Positions 25,619 through 39,882 of a DNA stretch of 64,000 nucleotides are shown piece after piece. Numbering within the stretch: position 1 is the stretch's first letter; each line of letters opens with the position of its first letter. The translations under genes were made by a program, and so were the position numbers. Under the pieces are notes generated by a model, which ran no database searches, had not been told where the DNA came from, and was given only the letters and a program-made list of their open reading frames with translations. Source of the stretch: Diphasiastrum complanatum (taxonomy: Eukaryota; Streptophyta; Lycopodiopsida; Lycopodiales; Lycopodiaceae); NCBI GenBank assembly GCA_029204225.1, contig MU832217.1, positions 1-64,000 of the forward strand. The letters run 5' to 3'.

Positions 25619-25975
25619 ATATGTATGCGTATATACGTGTGCGTGTATATGTGTACGTATAGTATTTATACGTATATATGTATGTATGTGTATGTATGTC
25701 TATATGTGCATGTGCATGTGCATGGGTATGGGTATGTGCATGTGTATGCATATGTGTGTGTGTATGTGTATGTGTATGTATATGTATATGTTTATCTATA
25801 TGTATATGTATATGTAGATGTGAATGTATATGTATATGTATGTGTATGTATGTATATATATATATATATATGGACGTGTATGTGTATATGTATGTGCATG
25901 TGTGTGTGTATGTATGTATATGTGTATGTATATGCATGTGTATGTGTATGTATATGGATGCGTATGTACAAACCA
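25526..25975 (-). mobile_element. Helitron-like 3' end with TG/CA-rich tail (minus strand)
   Basis: The minus strand ends ...CGCGGGC-ACACTGTG-CTAG followed by T. The 8-nt gap between the GGGC arm and CTAG is the same as in the better copy at 44698. The interior is a (TG)n array (25564-25618) followed by TATG-type repeats to about 25970. The hairpin arms are poorly preserved, so this is called by resemblance to the two plus-strand ends. Confidence 0.45.
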
Positions 25976-26324
25976 TAAAAAAAAATTGACAAACCATTAA
26001 AAAAAGTTGACAAACTAGGATCGTTACAAGCCGTAAAAAATAAATAAAGCAAACCCCTGAAGAAAACCTAACGACTCAAACAATTGAGACAACAATCATA
26101 AAGAAAACCTAGCAAAACAAGCTGCAAAAGAACAAAAAAGTTTTTGTTACTCAAGTTCTAGATAGCACTTAATGTCATAGAGTAAAATCCTTGTCTTGTG
26201 CTATACAAGTCGATGTCCAACTATCAGTTGAACCCATTGTCGACAATACCATATATACTTTAACAAATTCTGCTTCCAAAATAAAGTACCAGCAGAATAA
26301 ACTGTTATTTTGACTCGAACAGTA
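25976..26324. other. No gene recognised
   Basis: A-rich DNA with short repeats such as TTGACAAACCATTAAAAAAAG (two near copies at about 25985-26020). Confidence 0.3.
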
Positions 26325-26530
26325 GGAGGATGCACCCATGGTGGCATGGGTGCATACTCCTACTCCATGTACTTTTTTAAAAAAACTAACTAAAATTTTT
26401 AGATGCATGCATGGGGAGGAGGATGTATGCATCTTGCCCCATGCATACACATTACTCCCCATGTCCTAATTCAAATGCACCTCACTCACGATCCTCCCGC
26501 TCTCCCTCTCTCAGGATCCTCCTTCCAAGA

Positions 26531-26534
<4 letters not shown>
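26325..26534 (+). repeat. GGTGCATCC hairpin module, copy 2
   Basis: A 19-bp inverted repeat (GTAGGAGGATGCACCCATG, one mismatch, loop GTGG) starts at about 26325. It is followed by an AT-rich link and by a second palindrome (GCATGCATGGGGAGGAGGATG... CATGCATACAC). A pyrimidine-rich stretch leads into the CT tract. Confidence 0.75.

Positions 26535-26579
<45 letters not shown>
26535..26579 (+). repeat. (CT)n tract, about 22 units
   Basis: Pure CT array at the end of hairpin module copy 2. Confidence 0.98.
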
Positions 26580-27490
<911 letters not shown>

Positions 27491-27840
27491 GGATGCTCCT
27501 TCGTTTACTTCTACCCTGCTTTGCTATCAAACAAGTTGACAACAACTGATGCACCACTTCTTAACAAATGCAAGGTCCAATTAAAGCTTCTATACTTGCA
27601 TAAATTTTTTCCTTTGCTTAACTAAGGGGATTTCCCATTTCAAATTTCAAAAAACACTACAAGACATGAAAATTTAAAATCCTATTTGGAGGGAAATTAA
27701 TTTTTTCCTCTCCCACTCGTACCTTCCGAGAAACCACATTGCTTGACACTATAAAGCATGCAGTTTCGATGATTATTCCGCACTACACCGTGAAGATTTC
27801 GCTTCTCTCCCTGCTACAATAAATGCGCCCTACCAGTTCA

Positions 27841-28127
27841 TCACTTGGCAAAAGATTTCATATGGTCCTTCCAGCATTGGCTTTTGATCCAAATGTCCCG
27901 TTGGCGTCCGAAAAAGTCCAAGATTAGTTTCCATTGGCCAAAATGTACTACCAAGCTGCAATGATCAGATTTACATTGGGTAACCTCCAATTGGATTGTC
28001 AAGACAAATAAGTGCTTTTTACCGCACAAAAAAGATTTCAACGCCGAGCGTCTGAAATTCATGGAGAAGGTGCAATATCACTTGATAAAGGTGCGAAGAG
28101 AGCCAACCAGAGTCCGAAATAAATAAT
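27841..28127 (+). pseudogene. Coding remnant upstream of an LTR, family not recognised
   Basis: One frame reads through HWLLIQMSRWRPKKSKISFH and, after a stop, SNWIVKTNKCFLPHKKDFN with a basic VRREPTRVRNK end. Its position just before a polypurine tract and LTR suggests the end of a gypsy polyprotein, but I do not recognise a domain. The preceding 350 bases (27489-27840) show nothing. Confidence 0.3.
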
Positions 28128-28159
28128 CCTGCGAGGTGTCATGGGACCGCCACCAATTT

Positions 28160-30306
<2,147 letters not shown>

Positions 30307-31637
30307 TTATTTCTTTCTTTCTGTGTCAGCACAATTGCTAATATTATCCCCCTCATTGGATTGGTGGTCGACACCTTTTCGTCCTGGATCTTTTGTGCTT
30401 CTTGGAGGCGAGACTGTTGCTGTCGGGAGTGGTAGATTGTCGTGCCGATGCCCTCCATCATTTGCCACCATAATTTGTACAGGTGAGGGCTTTTGTGGAA
30501 GTGTGGAAGTGAAGCCCGTGTTGAGGGTTAGTGAGGGTGTGGAGGTGGCAGTGAATGGTGGGGGTGGTGGTGGGAGTGTGAGAGCAAGTGATGGAGAGGA
30601 GAATTCCTGTGTGGATGGAATCACGCCCATAGGATCAGAGCCAGAAGTGCCTGTCGTCCTGGAGCTGCCTGCTACTATCGCTACTGCTTGTCTGCGTTGC
30701 TGGGCCTGGTGAAGTAAGGCCGCCTGCTGCTCTAGGACCTCCTTTGGGACCTGAGATGGTTTAAGGCTCCCTCCAGATTCAGCATATTCCATCCCGATGT
30801 CACTGGATAGAATGTCATGAGGGACATCGGCTTTTGTGCTGATCGCCTTCCCTTTCTGCTTCTTAGTAGGTGGGGCTGGTGAGACCGGTTCTGCTATCGG
30901 TTGGGGGGTGGCTCACTTTTTTGTGCTTGGATAGAGATCATCAAGCTCCTTAATGGCAGCAGCCGCCCTAGACCCCAATTGTTTTGTGACCAACATGTGG
31001 AGGAGATACCCACATTTGGTAGTTGGTTTTCTGGCTTTCAGAGCTCCGCACAGCTTCTCTGCTACCTTCTCAGCCCACTTGTAGTTTTGAGTGGGATCAT
31101 CCATGGTGAGGGTCAAAGAAAACAGGTCGCTCGGTGGTATGCGATCCATCTTGGCGGTATGCACTTCAATCATGGTGACGAGGATTTATGAGGCGGCCCG
31201 TAGATGGGGATCCGTGATGAGGCGGATGGCGATCCCATCATTGGTTTGGGCAATGGTTTTGCCGTCCTCTGTCAGAAACTTTATGAAGTACTTGGCATCA
31301 TAGTTGGTGCCCTTTCCATGGATTGTCTCTCCGAGATTAGGGAAGCCAATGCTTTGGAGATTCCCAGGACAGACGTTGATGATGGTATAGTTGCCACTCT
31401 TGGATGTAATTTGGAAAGTTTGGAATTCATCCGAATAGGTGGAGTAGGCTGCTCGGATGAGGCTCTCGCTCTGCTGGTCCCGAAAAAGTGTCAGATCAAA
31501 GCCAAGGTTTGTGAGGATATCCTTGGCCAAGGTGAGCTGCTCGACGTATTTCTTATTACAGATCATAAAATATCCCTTGAATAAGGACGAGGGGGTTTAC
31601 GGTGATGCAAATTGAGCGAGGAATTGCGGGAAGCCAT
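30307..31637 (-). pseudogene. Broken ~440-codon ORF of unknown family downstream of gypsy pol
   Basis: One minus-strand frame runs from about 31566 to 30307. It is interrupted only by TAA (31183-31185 area, after LRAAS) and TGA (after PSTKK). The likely start MASRNSSLN (ATG 31635-31637) is one frameshift away. The first ~220 residues look like a folded domain (LTLAKDILTNLGFDLTLFRD, then VCPGNLQSIGFPNLGETIHG, then a helix-rich AEKVAEKLCGAL segment). A basic PPTKKQKGK and a Gln/Pro/Ser-rich tail (QQAALLHQAQQRRQ, PPPPPPF) follow. A TATA box lies ~115 bases upstream. It follows a gypsy integrase on the same strand by 0.7 kb, where some plant gypsy elements carry an extra ORF. It could also be a captured gene or an old viral insertion. 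I do not recognise the family. Confidence 0.55.
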
Positions 31638-31746
31638 GATAGCAGTGATTTTAGATTGCTCTGAGGATTTTGAAAATTTTGAAAAAATTTGGCATGAACT
31701 CGAGAGTAGCAATCTAAAAAGAACTCATGGAGAGAAGAGTGGAGGA

Positions 31747-31757
31747 CTATATATAGA
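31747..31757 (-). promoter_or_regulatory. TATA box for the 31637 ORF
   Basis: The minus strand reads GTCTATATATAGTCC, about 110-120 bases before the presumed start codon, a normal distance for a plant TATA box plus short 5'-UTR. The start context is ATCATGGCT. Confidence 0.5.
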
Positions 31758-32322
31758 CTTTTTTTGGCAGGAATTTGCAACTTCACTCAAAAATCGTCCC
31801 TAGTGTCCGTGATTTGATAATGATGGTCACGAATTTTGAGGCAACGTTCTGAGGGTCCGCGAATTCTTGTAAGTGATTTTTTTTATGTCAAAAGAGAAAA
31901 AAAAGACTGACAGTGCAAAACTGTGTCGTCGGATCAGAATTCGCAGAGATGACAGAGAAATCGTGGCAATCATTTTAAGCTCTAGCGAATTGTCTGTGAA
32001 TTCTGAAAATGGATATATGATGAAAAAACTACATTTTTCTACTTTTAAATTTTTTTTTCGCTGAGACAGAATTTGCGGAGGCCAAAAATGAATCATGCTT
32101 TGTAAAAAAGAGGTCAGGCGAATTCTATTTGAGATGGTGTGAAACAATTCTTTTGAAACTAATGGCTTTTGTGGTTTTCTCAAAGACGATTGTTGGTATA
32201 GCTGATTTGATAGTATCTTGATGGTTTGAACAAGAAAGCACAGCAAAAATATTGTTGAAATGGCAGGTAGGCAATATAAAATGAAAAAAAAAAATAGTAG
32301 GAAAGAAAACAACTAATACATA
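31758..32322. other. Non-coding spacer with repeated CGAATT strings
   Basis: Between gypsy pol and the unknown ORF. GCGAATT or close variants (CGCGAATTC, AGAATTCGCAG, GCGAATTGTC, GCGAATTCTA) recur six or more times in 31830-32120. No coding signal. Confidence 0.4.
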
Positions 32323-33650
32323 TCAAGATAAAAACAGAGTTCGTTGTACTTTCTCACCATTGACCACAGTGTCGAGAATATTGCCTTGAAGGGTTTGGAG
32401 TTGTACATATCCAGAGGCAAAGATTTTTTTAATGACGTAAGGTCCTTGGCCAAAAAATTTCAGTTTGCCTTTGAAGGCTTTGGCCTGGTATAGCAGGACC
32501 GTATCTCTAACCTGGAAGTCTCTAAGTTTCAATGATCGATCATGCTATGCTTTTTGTCATCGTTTGTGGACTTGTTGAGCATGGATGCTGATCCGTCGTG
32601 TTTCACAGAGTTGCTCCAGATGGAATAACATGTTTGCTAGATTCTGGTGAGTATCAAGCTCGAGGTTATAGGCTACTCAAAGGGAGGGGATATGGAATTC
32701 CATAGGCATAACGGCTTCTTGGCCATATGTGAGTTGAAAAGGGGTTAAGCCTCTAACTTGCTTCAGGGTGGTGCGATAAGCCCAGAGAGCAGCATGGAGT
32801 TTGAGCTCCTAATCAGATCGGCTATATTCGACCCTTTTGGTGAGAATTCCACATAGAATTTTATTTGTGGATTCCGCCTGGCCATTGTAGCGTGGATAGT
32901 ATGGGGAACTTTTGCGATGTACCACAAAATTTTTTGAAAGGAGATTTGCTATGACAGAGTTAAAAAAATGTGTACCCCTATCACTGATAAACTCTAGAGG
33001 ACATCTGAAATGAACTATAACCTGTTCATAGAGAAATTTGGTGGTAGAATGAGCGTCAGCATTGCGAACAGCTCTTGCTTCAGCCCGTTTGGTGCAATAG
33101 TTCGTAGCTACTATGATGTAACAAGATTGTGTGTGTCGAGCAGCATGACTAATAGGTCCGACATAATCAATTCCCCATTTCTGGAAAGCTTGATCAGTGG
33201 CTACAGCGTGTAAAGGCATGTAGTTTGTTTTTTGATATCATTTTGTGTGTTGGCAGACATCACAAGCCTTAGTGTAATTCTGCATATCCTTGAAGAGTAT
33301 TGGCCACCAAAAACTGGCCAAGAGGATTTTCTTAGCAGTTGTTTCAGAAGAGAAATGGCTTGCACCAATACCTTCATGAGTGAGGGAAATGACAGAGGGT
33401 ATTTCACCTTCAGTAAGACATCATCGGATGATTCCATCTAACCCTTGCTTGTAGAGTTGTCCTGCAATTAACGTATACGGTTTAGATTTGAGGACCAATG
33501 CATGTTGTTAAGGTTTAGAGAAGAAAGGATCCATTTGCCCTGAAGTTAAATATTCTGTAATTTCCTTAGCCCATATAGGTGTAGAGTCAACTTGGAAAAG
33601 GATTGCATCTGGTAAATCATCGTTGACGCCTTGATCAGGGGTAGTGTACA
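32323..33650 (-). pseudogene. Ty3/gypsy integrase (zinc finger, core, C-terminus)
   Basis: From right to left: a linker with TPIWAKEITEYLTSGQMD, then the H2C2 zinc domain (HEGIGASHFSSETTAKKIL..FWWPILFKDM, CDVCQH). The DDE core follows: FQKWGIDYVGPISHAARHTQ (first Asp), PLEFISDRGTHFFNS (second Asp) and SPYYPRYNGQAESTNKIL (Glu). The C-terminal part holds LTPFQLTYGQEAVMP, then FQVRDTVLLYQAKAFKGKL and GPYVIKKI. Stops (for example after EYSRSD and at FSKP) and frame changes mark decay. RT/RNase H is missing; homology ends near 33650, just before a CA-rich Helitron-like segment. The 3-residue catalytic layout suggests a normal gypsy integrase before decay. Confidence 0.88.
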
Positions 33651-33719
33651 CGAGTGCATTTGGATATTTTTTTGTGTATGATGTATTTCAAAATTTTGTA
33701 AAATCTATTCTTTGTCCAA

Positions 33720-34486
33720 GATTTTGACACACATACACAAACACACTTGCACATACACAAACATACACAAACACGCTTGCATGCACACAAACATAAACAT
33801 GCAATTGTAAACACATTGAATATGCACACACATACATATGCACACATATATACACAAATCAAATATGCACACACACATATACACATCAAATATGAACCCC
33901 AAACACACACACACACGTCACATACAAACTTAAAAGAAAACATTCCCACACATGCACACACATGTCACATACAAACTTAAAAGAAAACATCCCCACACAT
34001 GCACACAAAATATGCACACAAACTTTGAACTGTGGGCCGCTCGTTAACATACATTTGCAAACACATGCATACAAAATATGCACACAAACCCCCCCCCCCC
34101 CCCATACACACCTAAAAACAAATATTTGCACACAGGCACGTATGCGCGCGCACACACACATACACACATGCATGAACAACATATTACTTTGAATAGTAGG
34201 CCGCCCATCAACAATGAGCTTAACATATTACTTTGAATAGTGGGCCACCCGTAAACGACCATCAACTTTCCTCCTAAACCATCAGCCGCCATCCAAATCA
34301 TTGTTATCAACGACAAGCATACCTACTTTCGACCCAAACCATTGACCTTCGACCCAAACCATCGGCCGTAACCCAAATCGTCTGGCCGCCATCAACTGCA
34401 TTAGGACCGCTCGTCACCCGGCCGCTCGTCAATGAGGGGCATATCCACTAGATTGTCGGCCGTCAACGACGGGCACTCTTTACTAG
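33720..34486 (+). mobile_element. Helitron-like 3' end with CA-rich tail, copy 1
   Basis: A 450-base CA-rich stretch (TACACAAACACAC type) is followed by GGCCGCC/CCATC-rich repeats. An imperfect hairpin (GCCGTC-AAC-GACGGGC, 34459-34474) comes next, then ACTCTTTA and CTAG (34483-34486) before T. Helitrons end in CTRR with a hairpin about 10-12 bases upstream. The 5' end (TC) was not found. Confidence 0.6.
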
Positions 34487-34950
34487 TATATATATAAAGA
34501 TATTTATGTATACATACTCGACAAAAATGTGTACACGCCCGAAAAACGTGTACACGCCCGACAAAAATGTGTACATGTCCTTCGAAAATATAGCCAGACT
34601 CAATTCAGCTGTCAAACCTCAAGCTACGGCACCCTCTAGGAATAACACTAAAAATTAAATGTTGGCCTACTTTAGAAGTGGACGACTCAGCTCTGCGGGT
34701 TGTCTGCCATAGCCGCACCTCCCGAGTTATTACTGTAAAGAAAGAAAAAACACACGTTCTTACATAGTTTAGGTCACTTTCTCTCCCAACACGTTATTCT
34801 TTCCCATTTTGTTCTGTACGAATGATGTTTGGTGTGGAAGTTCTGGATGTAGCTGTGGCGATAGCTGCACCTGCGAGAGTAGCAGCAAGTAAGAGTCTCT
34901 TTCCTTATAACACTAAAAATTACATCTTTTTGCATGTAACAAAGCGTGTT
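34487..34950. other. No gene recognised
   Basis: Contains short repeated GTGTACACGCCCGAAAAAC-like strings at 34530-34580 (three near copies). Confidence 0.35.
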
Positions 34951-35541
34951 ATTTCTTTCTTTATAGTAATATTTATGTTCTTGAACCTTGGAGATGTGTT
35001 TATCATCAAAAAACACAACAGAGAAGTGTTTGTCTTCTTCTTAGGTGGTTGAAGATCCTCCTTTCTTTTCTAAGACATTTGTGTCACTTCTATTAATTTG
35101 ACAGTCTGACAACGTCTTCTTGAAAGAAAGTAGCAAATATTTATTTATTTATTTCTTTCTTTATAGTAATATTTATGTTCTTGAACCTTGGAGATGTGTT
35201 TATCATCAAAAAACACAATAGAGAAGTATTTGTCTTCTTCTTAGGTGGTTGAAGATCCTCCTTTCTTTTCTAAGACAATTGTGTCACTTCTATTTATTTG
35301 ACAGTCTGACAACGTCTTCTTGAAAGAAAGTAGCAAATATTTATTTATTTATTTCTTTTTTTATAGTAATATTTATGTTCTTGAATCTTGGAGATGTGTT
35401 TATCATCAAAAAACACAACAGAGAAGTATTTGTCTTCTTCTTAGGTGGTTGAAAATCCTCCTTTCTTTTCTAAGACATTTGTTTCACTTCTATTAATTTG
35501 CCAGTCTGACAAAGTCTTCTTGAAAGAAAGTAGCAAATATC
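34951..35541. repeat. 200-bp tandem repeat, three copies
   Basis: Units starting ATTTCTTTCTTTATAGTAAT begin at 34951, 35151 and 35351, so the period is exactly 200 bases. The copies are nearly identical, and the last stops at GCAAATAT (35541). Each contains AACCTTGGAGATGTGTTTATC and CTTCTTAGGTGGTTGAAGATC. It is a young local duplication. Confidence 0.97.
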
Positions 35542-36779
35542 ATTAGACTATTGTCCTTTGTTAATTATTAGAACTCCTCTTTCTTGGATATCTTTTAAAT
35601 TGTGCCGCCTATAATGCACTACTATGTAAGCTATATCCGATATGTTGCACGTAGATAATGCTATCAAGTTTATGATCTCTGTCATAGTGCTCTAAGGTGT
35701 TCTTTATGATAGGTGTACATGCTTCCATTAAGAGGCCAGAGACTCATTGCTACCATGTGCTTCTATATAGAGATAAATGTGTCAATAGATCTCTTAAAAG
35801 TGGAAGGATTGGATATATTGTCATTAGTTGATGGCATATATGATACGCATTAACATAAAGGTCAAGGTGTTGCTCTTAGATTGCTCTATTTTTTGCAGGT
35901 GCGGCAAGAGAGAACCTTTGATGAGTCATTGCTTAAATAAATAAATACATATATGTTTTTTTTTTGAAAGTAGGTTTTGGATTCAGGAGGCAAACTGCAA
36001 GGCAGTGGCCTCGTCTCTTGGGGACACGATTTGGATAACAAGCGGTGCAGTTGCCTGTCCGCCGCGTGTCCCCAAAGCACCTGCTGCTCCATGCCTGCTC
36101 CCCCTCGAGGCTGCCCACTGCCCATCATCCTGCCCGCCCAAAACCCAGCATATGTTAGCCATGGGGCTGGGAAACTATTTGTCCCATAAGCTTTTCGGAA
36201 GAATGTATCTTCATCTATATATACAGAAACAATCACAATCTCCCATGTGCGTGCATGAGAGAAACGTGCTCTTCAAAAATGGGTCGTGGGACATCTGCCG
36301 GTGGGGGTGCTCGTCAAAAATTTGGGGCGCAAATGTATGTGTCCAGAGTTGCCCGGCTCCCTGAACCCTCGAGGCTTTGCTTGCGAGCCCGGGACCTGAC
36401 CACTGCCTGGCAGAAAGCGGGTCCCGCATCACAGAGTATTAGCTGCCCCGGGCACCTCGAACAGGTGTCACCGTTGCACTGGCCCGCCCGTTACCATAGT
36501 CTACGTGCCAATAAGCGGCAGCGAGGCAGTCGTGCGAGGAAGTCTGGCAGCTTGGCATCTTTAATTCATTCATACGTATTTTTATGTTAAAAGTGCATGG
36601 AGCAGCGGCTGCGTGCGAGCTACCTATTCATCATCCTCTGTATCTATTCATCAGGCAATCGCGCATTCATCAAGCACTGGACAAGCAGTCGCGCAGGTGC
36701 GTGGCTCCTATTCTTCTTTAAATGATCACCATTCCTTATTTAATTAAAAAATAAATGTATATGTATTTTATTTCCAGGT
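35542..36779. other. No gene recognised; GC-rich island 35980-36560
   Basis: The middle part is GC-rich (CCCGCCCAAAACCC, GGGCTCGCAAGC, CCCGGGACCTGACC) and differs sharply from its surroundings. Open frames on both strands have no domain. It may be a small transposon or a decayed gene. Confidence 0.35.
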
Positions 36780-38352
36780 ACGGGGCAGGCTACCTGGTAG
36801 CTTCAGCCACACGCCACTCCAGCCTGATAACAACAATGGATCCTGTGCTGTAGATTGAACAGCTCTTATGAACCTCTCACAAGTAGACCCAGTAGGGGGA
36901 ACTGATCCATTTCGTGTTGCCTGATGATTCCCCACACCACATTGCTGTGGCCTTGAACTATTGGATCCTTGAAGATCATATCGTATATGGTTTTCAGTAC
37001 TCGGAATGCTGCTCTCAGTCGCACCATGATTCTGACGACCACAACGTGTAGCTGTCGAGCCTCTGCTTCTAAAGTATATATCCAATTCACGATCCTATCC
37101 AGTGGTTCGCCCTTGCCCACGCCCACCAAAGAATCCACGTCCGCGCATCCCATCATTCCGGTATAGGCGATAACCTCGACCTGGAAGAATTCAACCTCTG
37201 CCTGCTAACCCAGCAACCCACAATACCCAAAAGATTCAAATTTCAACAGGTGCGTAATGTTCAAAATATGTTCCCAAAAATACTTGGATGATACCTACCT
37301 CGAGAACTTGCAGGCCTTTTTTCCTGCACAAATGCAGGACGACCACCAATCATGATTGGTGAAGCCTGCATTTAAACGAGATCACTAACAACCAGCTAGA
37401 TGTATGCACAGAAAAACAAAACATATCCAAGAAAAACTGCGGGTGATCACTAATAGATTGCTTATCGCTGGAATATCAGTCCGGGACTATCAGAGATTTA
37501 AATTCCACCAAGAACATTTTACACCACCTAAAGAGCTCAGCAATGCAATACTATTACACAATCTGTAAGTAAAAACTGCAAGTAAGAAATGAAAGTTTCA
37601 GTGCTTGACAGTTGCATTCTGATCATCATGCAAATAGCTTTTGATTCACTCTGCCGCAGTATCAACTACAAATGTTGTTGCTCATAGAATGATTATGTTG
37701 CAATCTCTGTAGGGCTTCATTGTCAAGGTCTTGGATCTTAAAAACACTCAAGTAGAATGAAAGGTTCTAAACTTTTGCTGTAAGATATACAACGCAAGGG
37801 CCGACGGATGAAACATACATCGATTGCACTTTGAGCTGAGGCTGCATCTTAGAACACCTCAAAGGCATATTCGAAGCCCATATCGTCGGAAATGGTACTA
37901 CCTAATATCCTCCTATGTTCCGAAACCTTTTTGGGTTTCCCTCCAAAAACCTATATTTCATGAAATATCACCCTCAATACATGTCATTTATACATTAATT
38001 TATGACCTTAGAAAACCTGCAAGTTTTTGAGCATGCCGATTTCTGGCAAAAGTTGTCAGTTCCATTCTTGGACTTTGTCGGATTTCTCGAACACTGTAGA
38101 TTAGCTTCCGTCCCCCAGCAGTGGGTAAGAATAATTATCGAGTAAGTTTAGCAAAATGTGATTATAAACCAAGCACAATGAAAGTAAAGTTAAAATTATA
38201 TTGAAATGCTCTGAGGCAACCAACCTTTTGACTCTTGACATTTATGCCATTCGGTCTGATGGCCCCAAACTTAACAAACTCTTCTTCCAGCTGAGAAGCA
38301 ATGATATTCATTGATAGATCAATGATATTCACATAGATCAATCTTCCATCAC
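36780..38352 (-). pseudogene. G3BP-like RNA-binding protein gene fragment (RRM and RGG exons, introns kept)
   Basis: Four exon-like blocks in order on the minus strand resemble the C-terminal half of plant NTF2/RRM (G3BP-like) proteins, which bind RNA in stress granules. Block 1 (38225-38352; acceptor TTGTAG, donor AAG/GTTGG) holds RNP2-like IYVNIIDLS and LEEEFVKFGAIRPNGINV. Block 2 (about 37819-37897) holds EVF, a TAA, then DAASAQSAID, with donor GTATGT. Block 3 (37299-37364) holds ASPIMIGGRPAFVQEKRPAS, with donor GTAGGT. Block 4 (from 37201, acceptor TTAGCAG) holds PGRGYR, NDGMRGRGFFGGRGQGR and SRGS. The stop at 37849-37851 replaces an expected Glu; TGA at 37191-37193 replaces an expected Arg (CGA). 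The NTF2 domain is absent upstream. Introns are retained, so it is not a retrocopy. Confidence 0.65.
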
Positions 38353-38515
38353 CTACAACAAATAAGACAACAGAGCCAGAACCTATAGATATACTCTTAA
38401 CTTCCTGTAACTTAAAAGTTGAAAGTCGTTTCCAGTTCACTTAACTGCGACTTATAATCCACAATTCCAACCTTCTATGAAAAGGAGATCCTCAAATAAA
38501 AAATTGCAACTAATT

Positions 38516-38516
<1 letters not shown>

Positions 38517-38589
<73 letters not shown>
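38517..38589 (+). repeat. (CT)n tract, about 36 units
   Basis: Pure CT array upstream of the G3BP-like fragment. The adjoining element was not identified. Confidence 0.98.
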
Positions 38590-38593
<4 letters not shown>

Positions 38594-38966
38594 AGAGCTC
38601 AAGAGCGTCATTTAATTAGTTCAAATAGGTTAGCGGTTTGTGACATCTTCTTCAAATATAAAGATGTAAGTTCAAAATTCACTCACTAATACTTGAATCT
38701 GATAAGTTGTTTGATAAATTTCAATTTGTTTGTTCTTTTAATTAGCTTTGGACACTATATAAAATGTTCATAGCAATTCTTTTTTTTTATAGCTTCGTCA
38801 ATTTTGCTTACTTCATAAAAGCCTTCTTAGACCCTAAGAAACTTGAAGACATTAGATAAATATTTCTCCTTATATCAAAAATATGGGTTCAAAAATGCTA
38901 GAAAAGTGATTTCACTTGATAGGTTTAAATAAGAATTATCTCAAGTCATTTGTCAATTTGGTAGGG

Positions 38967-38969
<3 letters not shown>

Positions 38970-39020
<51 letters not shown>
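38970..39020 (+). repeat. (CA)n tract, about 25 units
   Basis: Pure CA array. Confidence 0.98.
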
Positions 39021-39021
<1 letters not shown>

Positions 39022-39811
39022 GTGCACTGCACATATTGACAAAAGGGTATGTGCGCACCACAAAACCACACATCATGCAAAAGAAAAAAAGAAGGCCATT
39101 CTCTTTTCACAAATGCTAAACCCCACAAAAACCTAAGGCAAGACCCATCTCTTGAACTTAAAACCTAATGTAACACCCCCTACAATCTAACCTACCACTT
39201 CCCCCCTCAAATTGGTAATTGCCATGTTTTTGTAGGCTATCAACCCCCTATAACGCTTTTGGTGCTTTACGTCTTAATAGAGTTTCGATGCGATTGGGAT
39301 GGTGACTATGCTTGCTGATGTTTGACTGTCTGCATTGAGTACGTATTTTCTATTCAAGATTGTGATGCCTTACAAATATGCATGTACGTAATGTCTTGAA
39401 GGGAGGGGTATGCATGATGTTTGTCGTGGGCGAGGTGGAGTCGCTTGGTTTTTGCTTGATGTTTTTCACGTGAAAGTATCTAAGGTGGATGTTCGAAAGT
39501 TTGAGACTAATATATATCACAATATGGCACCTACTCCATAGTGTTGATTAAGGTAGTAGGGTTTTGTAGGAAGCGTAAGGGCAGATAAATGAAAGCACGA
39601 GGCTCACATATATCATGCTACGGGCACCTACTCCATACTATTTCTAGGGTTTTCATACAAAACAATGCATGCGTTGCATGACGATGTTGATGGTCATGGA
39701 CTTTAACCTACGACTCTATCCCCTCCTCAAAAACTCAAAAACTTAATGTAACCTTCTTTTCCCACACGTAATCTAAAATCTATCGTAGACTTTATTTTTT
39801 CATATCCACTA

Positions 39812-39814
<3 letters not shown>

Positions 39815-39879
<65 letters not shown>
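39815..39879 (+). repeat. (CT)n tract, about 32 units
   Basis: Pure CT array; no element assigned. Confidence 0.98.

Positions 39880-39882
<3 letters not shown>

Noticed and set aside
25535-25997. Long Cys-Val and His-Thr repeat frames over the TG array
   Set aside because: Low-complexity translation of a microsatellite in both strands.
31827-32312. 161-codon minus-strand frame before the unknown ORF
   Set aside because: Hydrophobic, AT-driven composition with no domain; likely chance in spacer DNA.
33635-34316. Cys/Val-rich and His/Thr-rich frames in the CA-rich block
   Set aside because: Translation of CA repeats; better explained as the Helitron-like tail.
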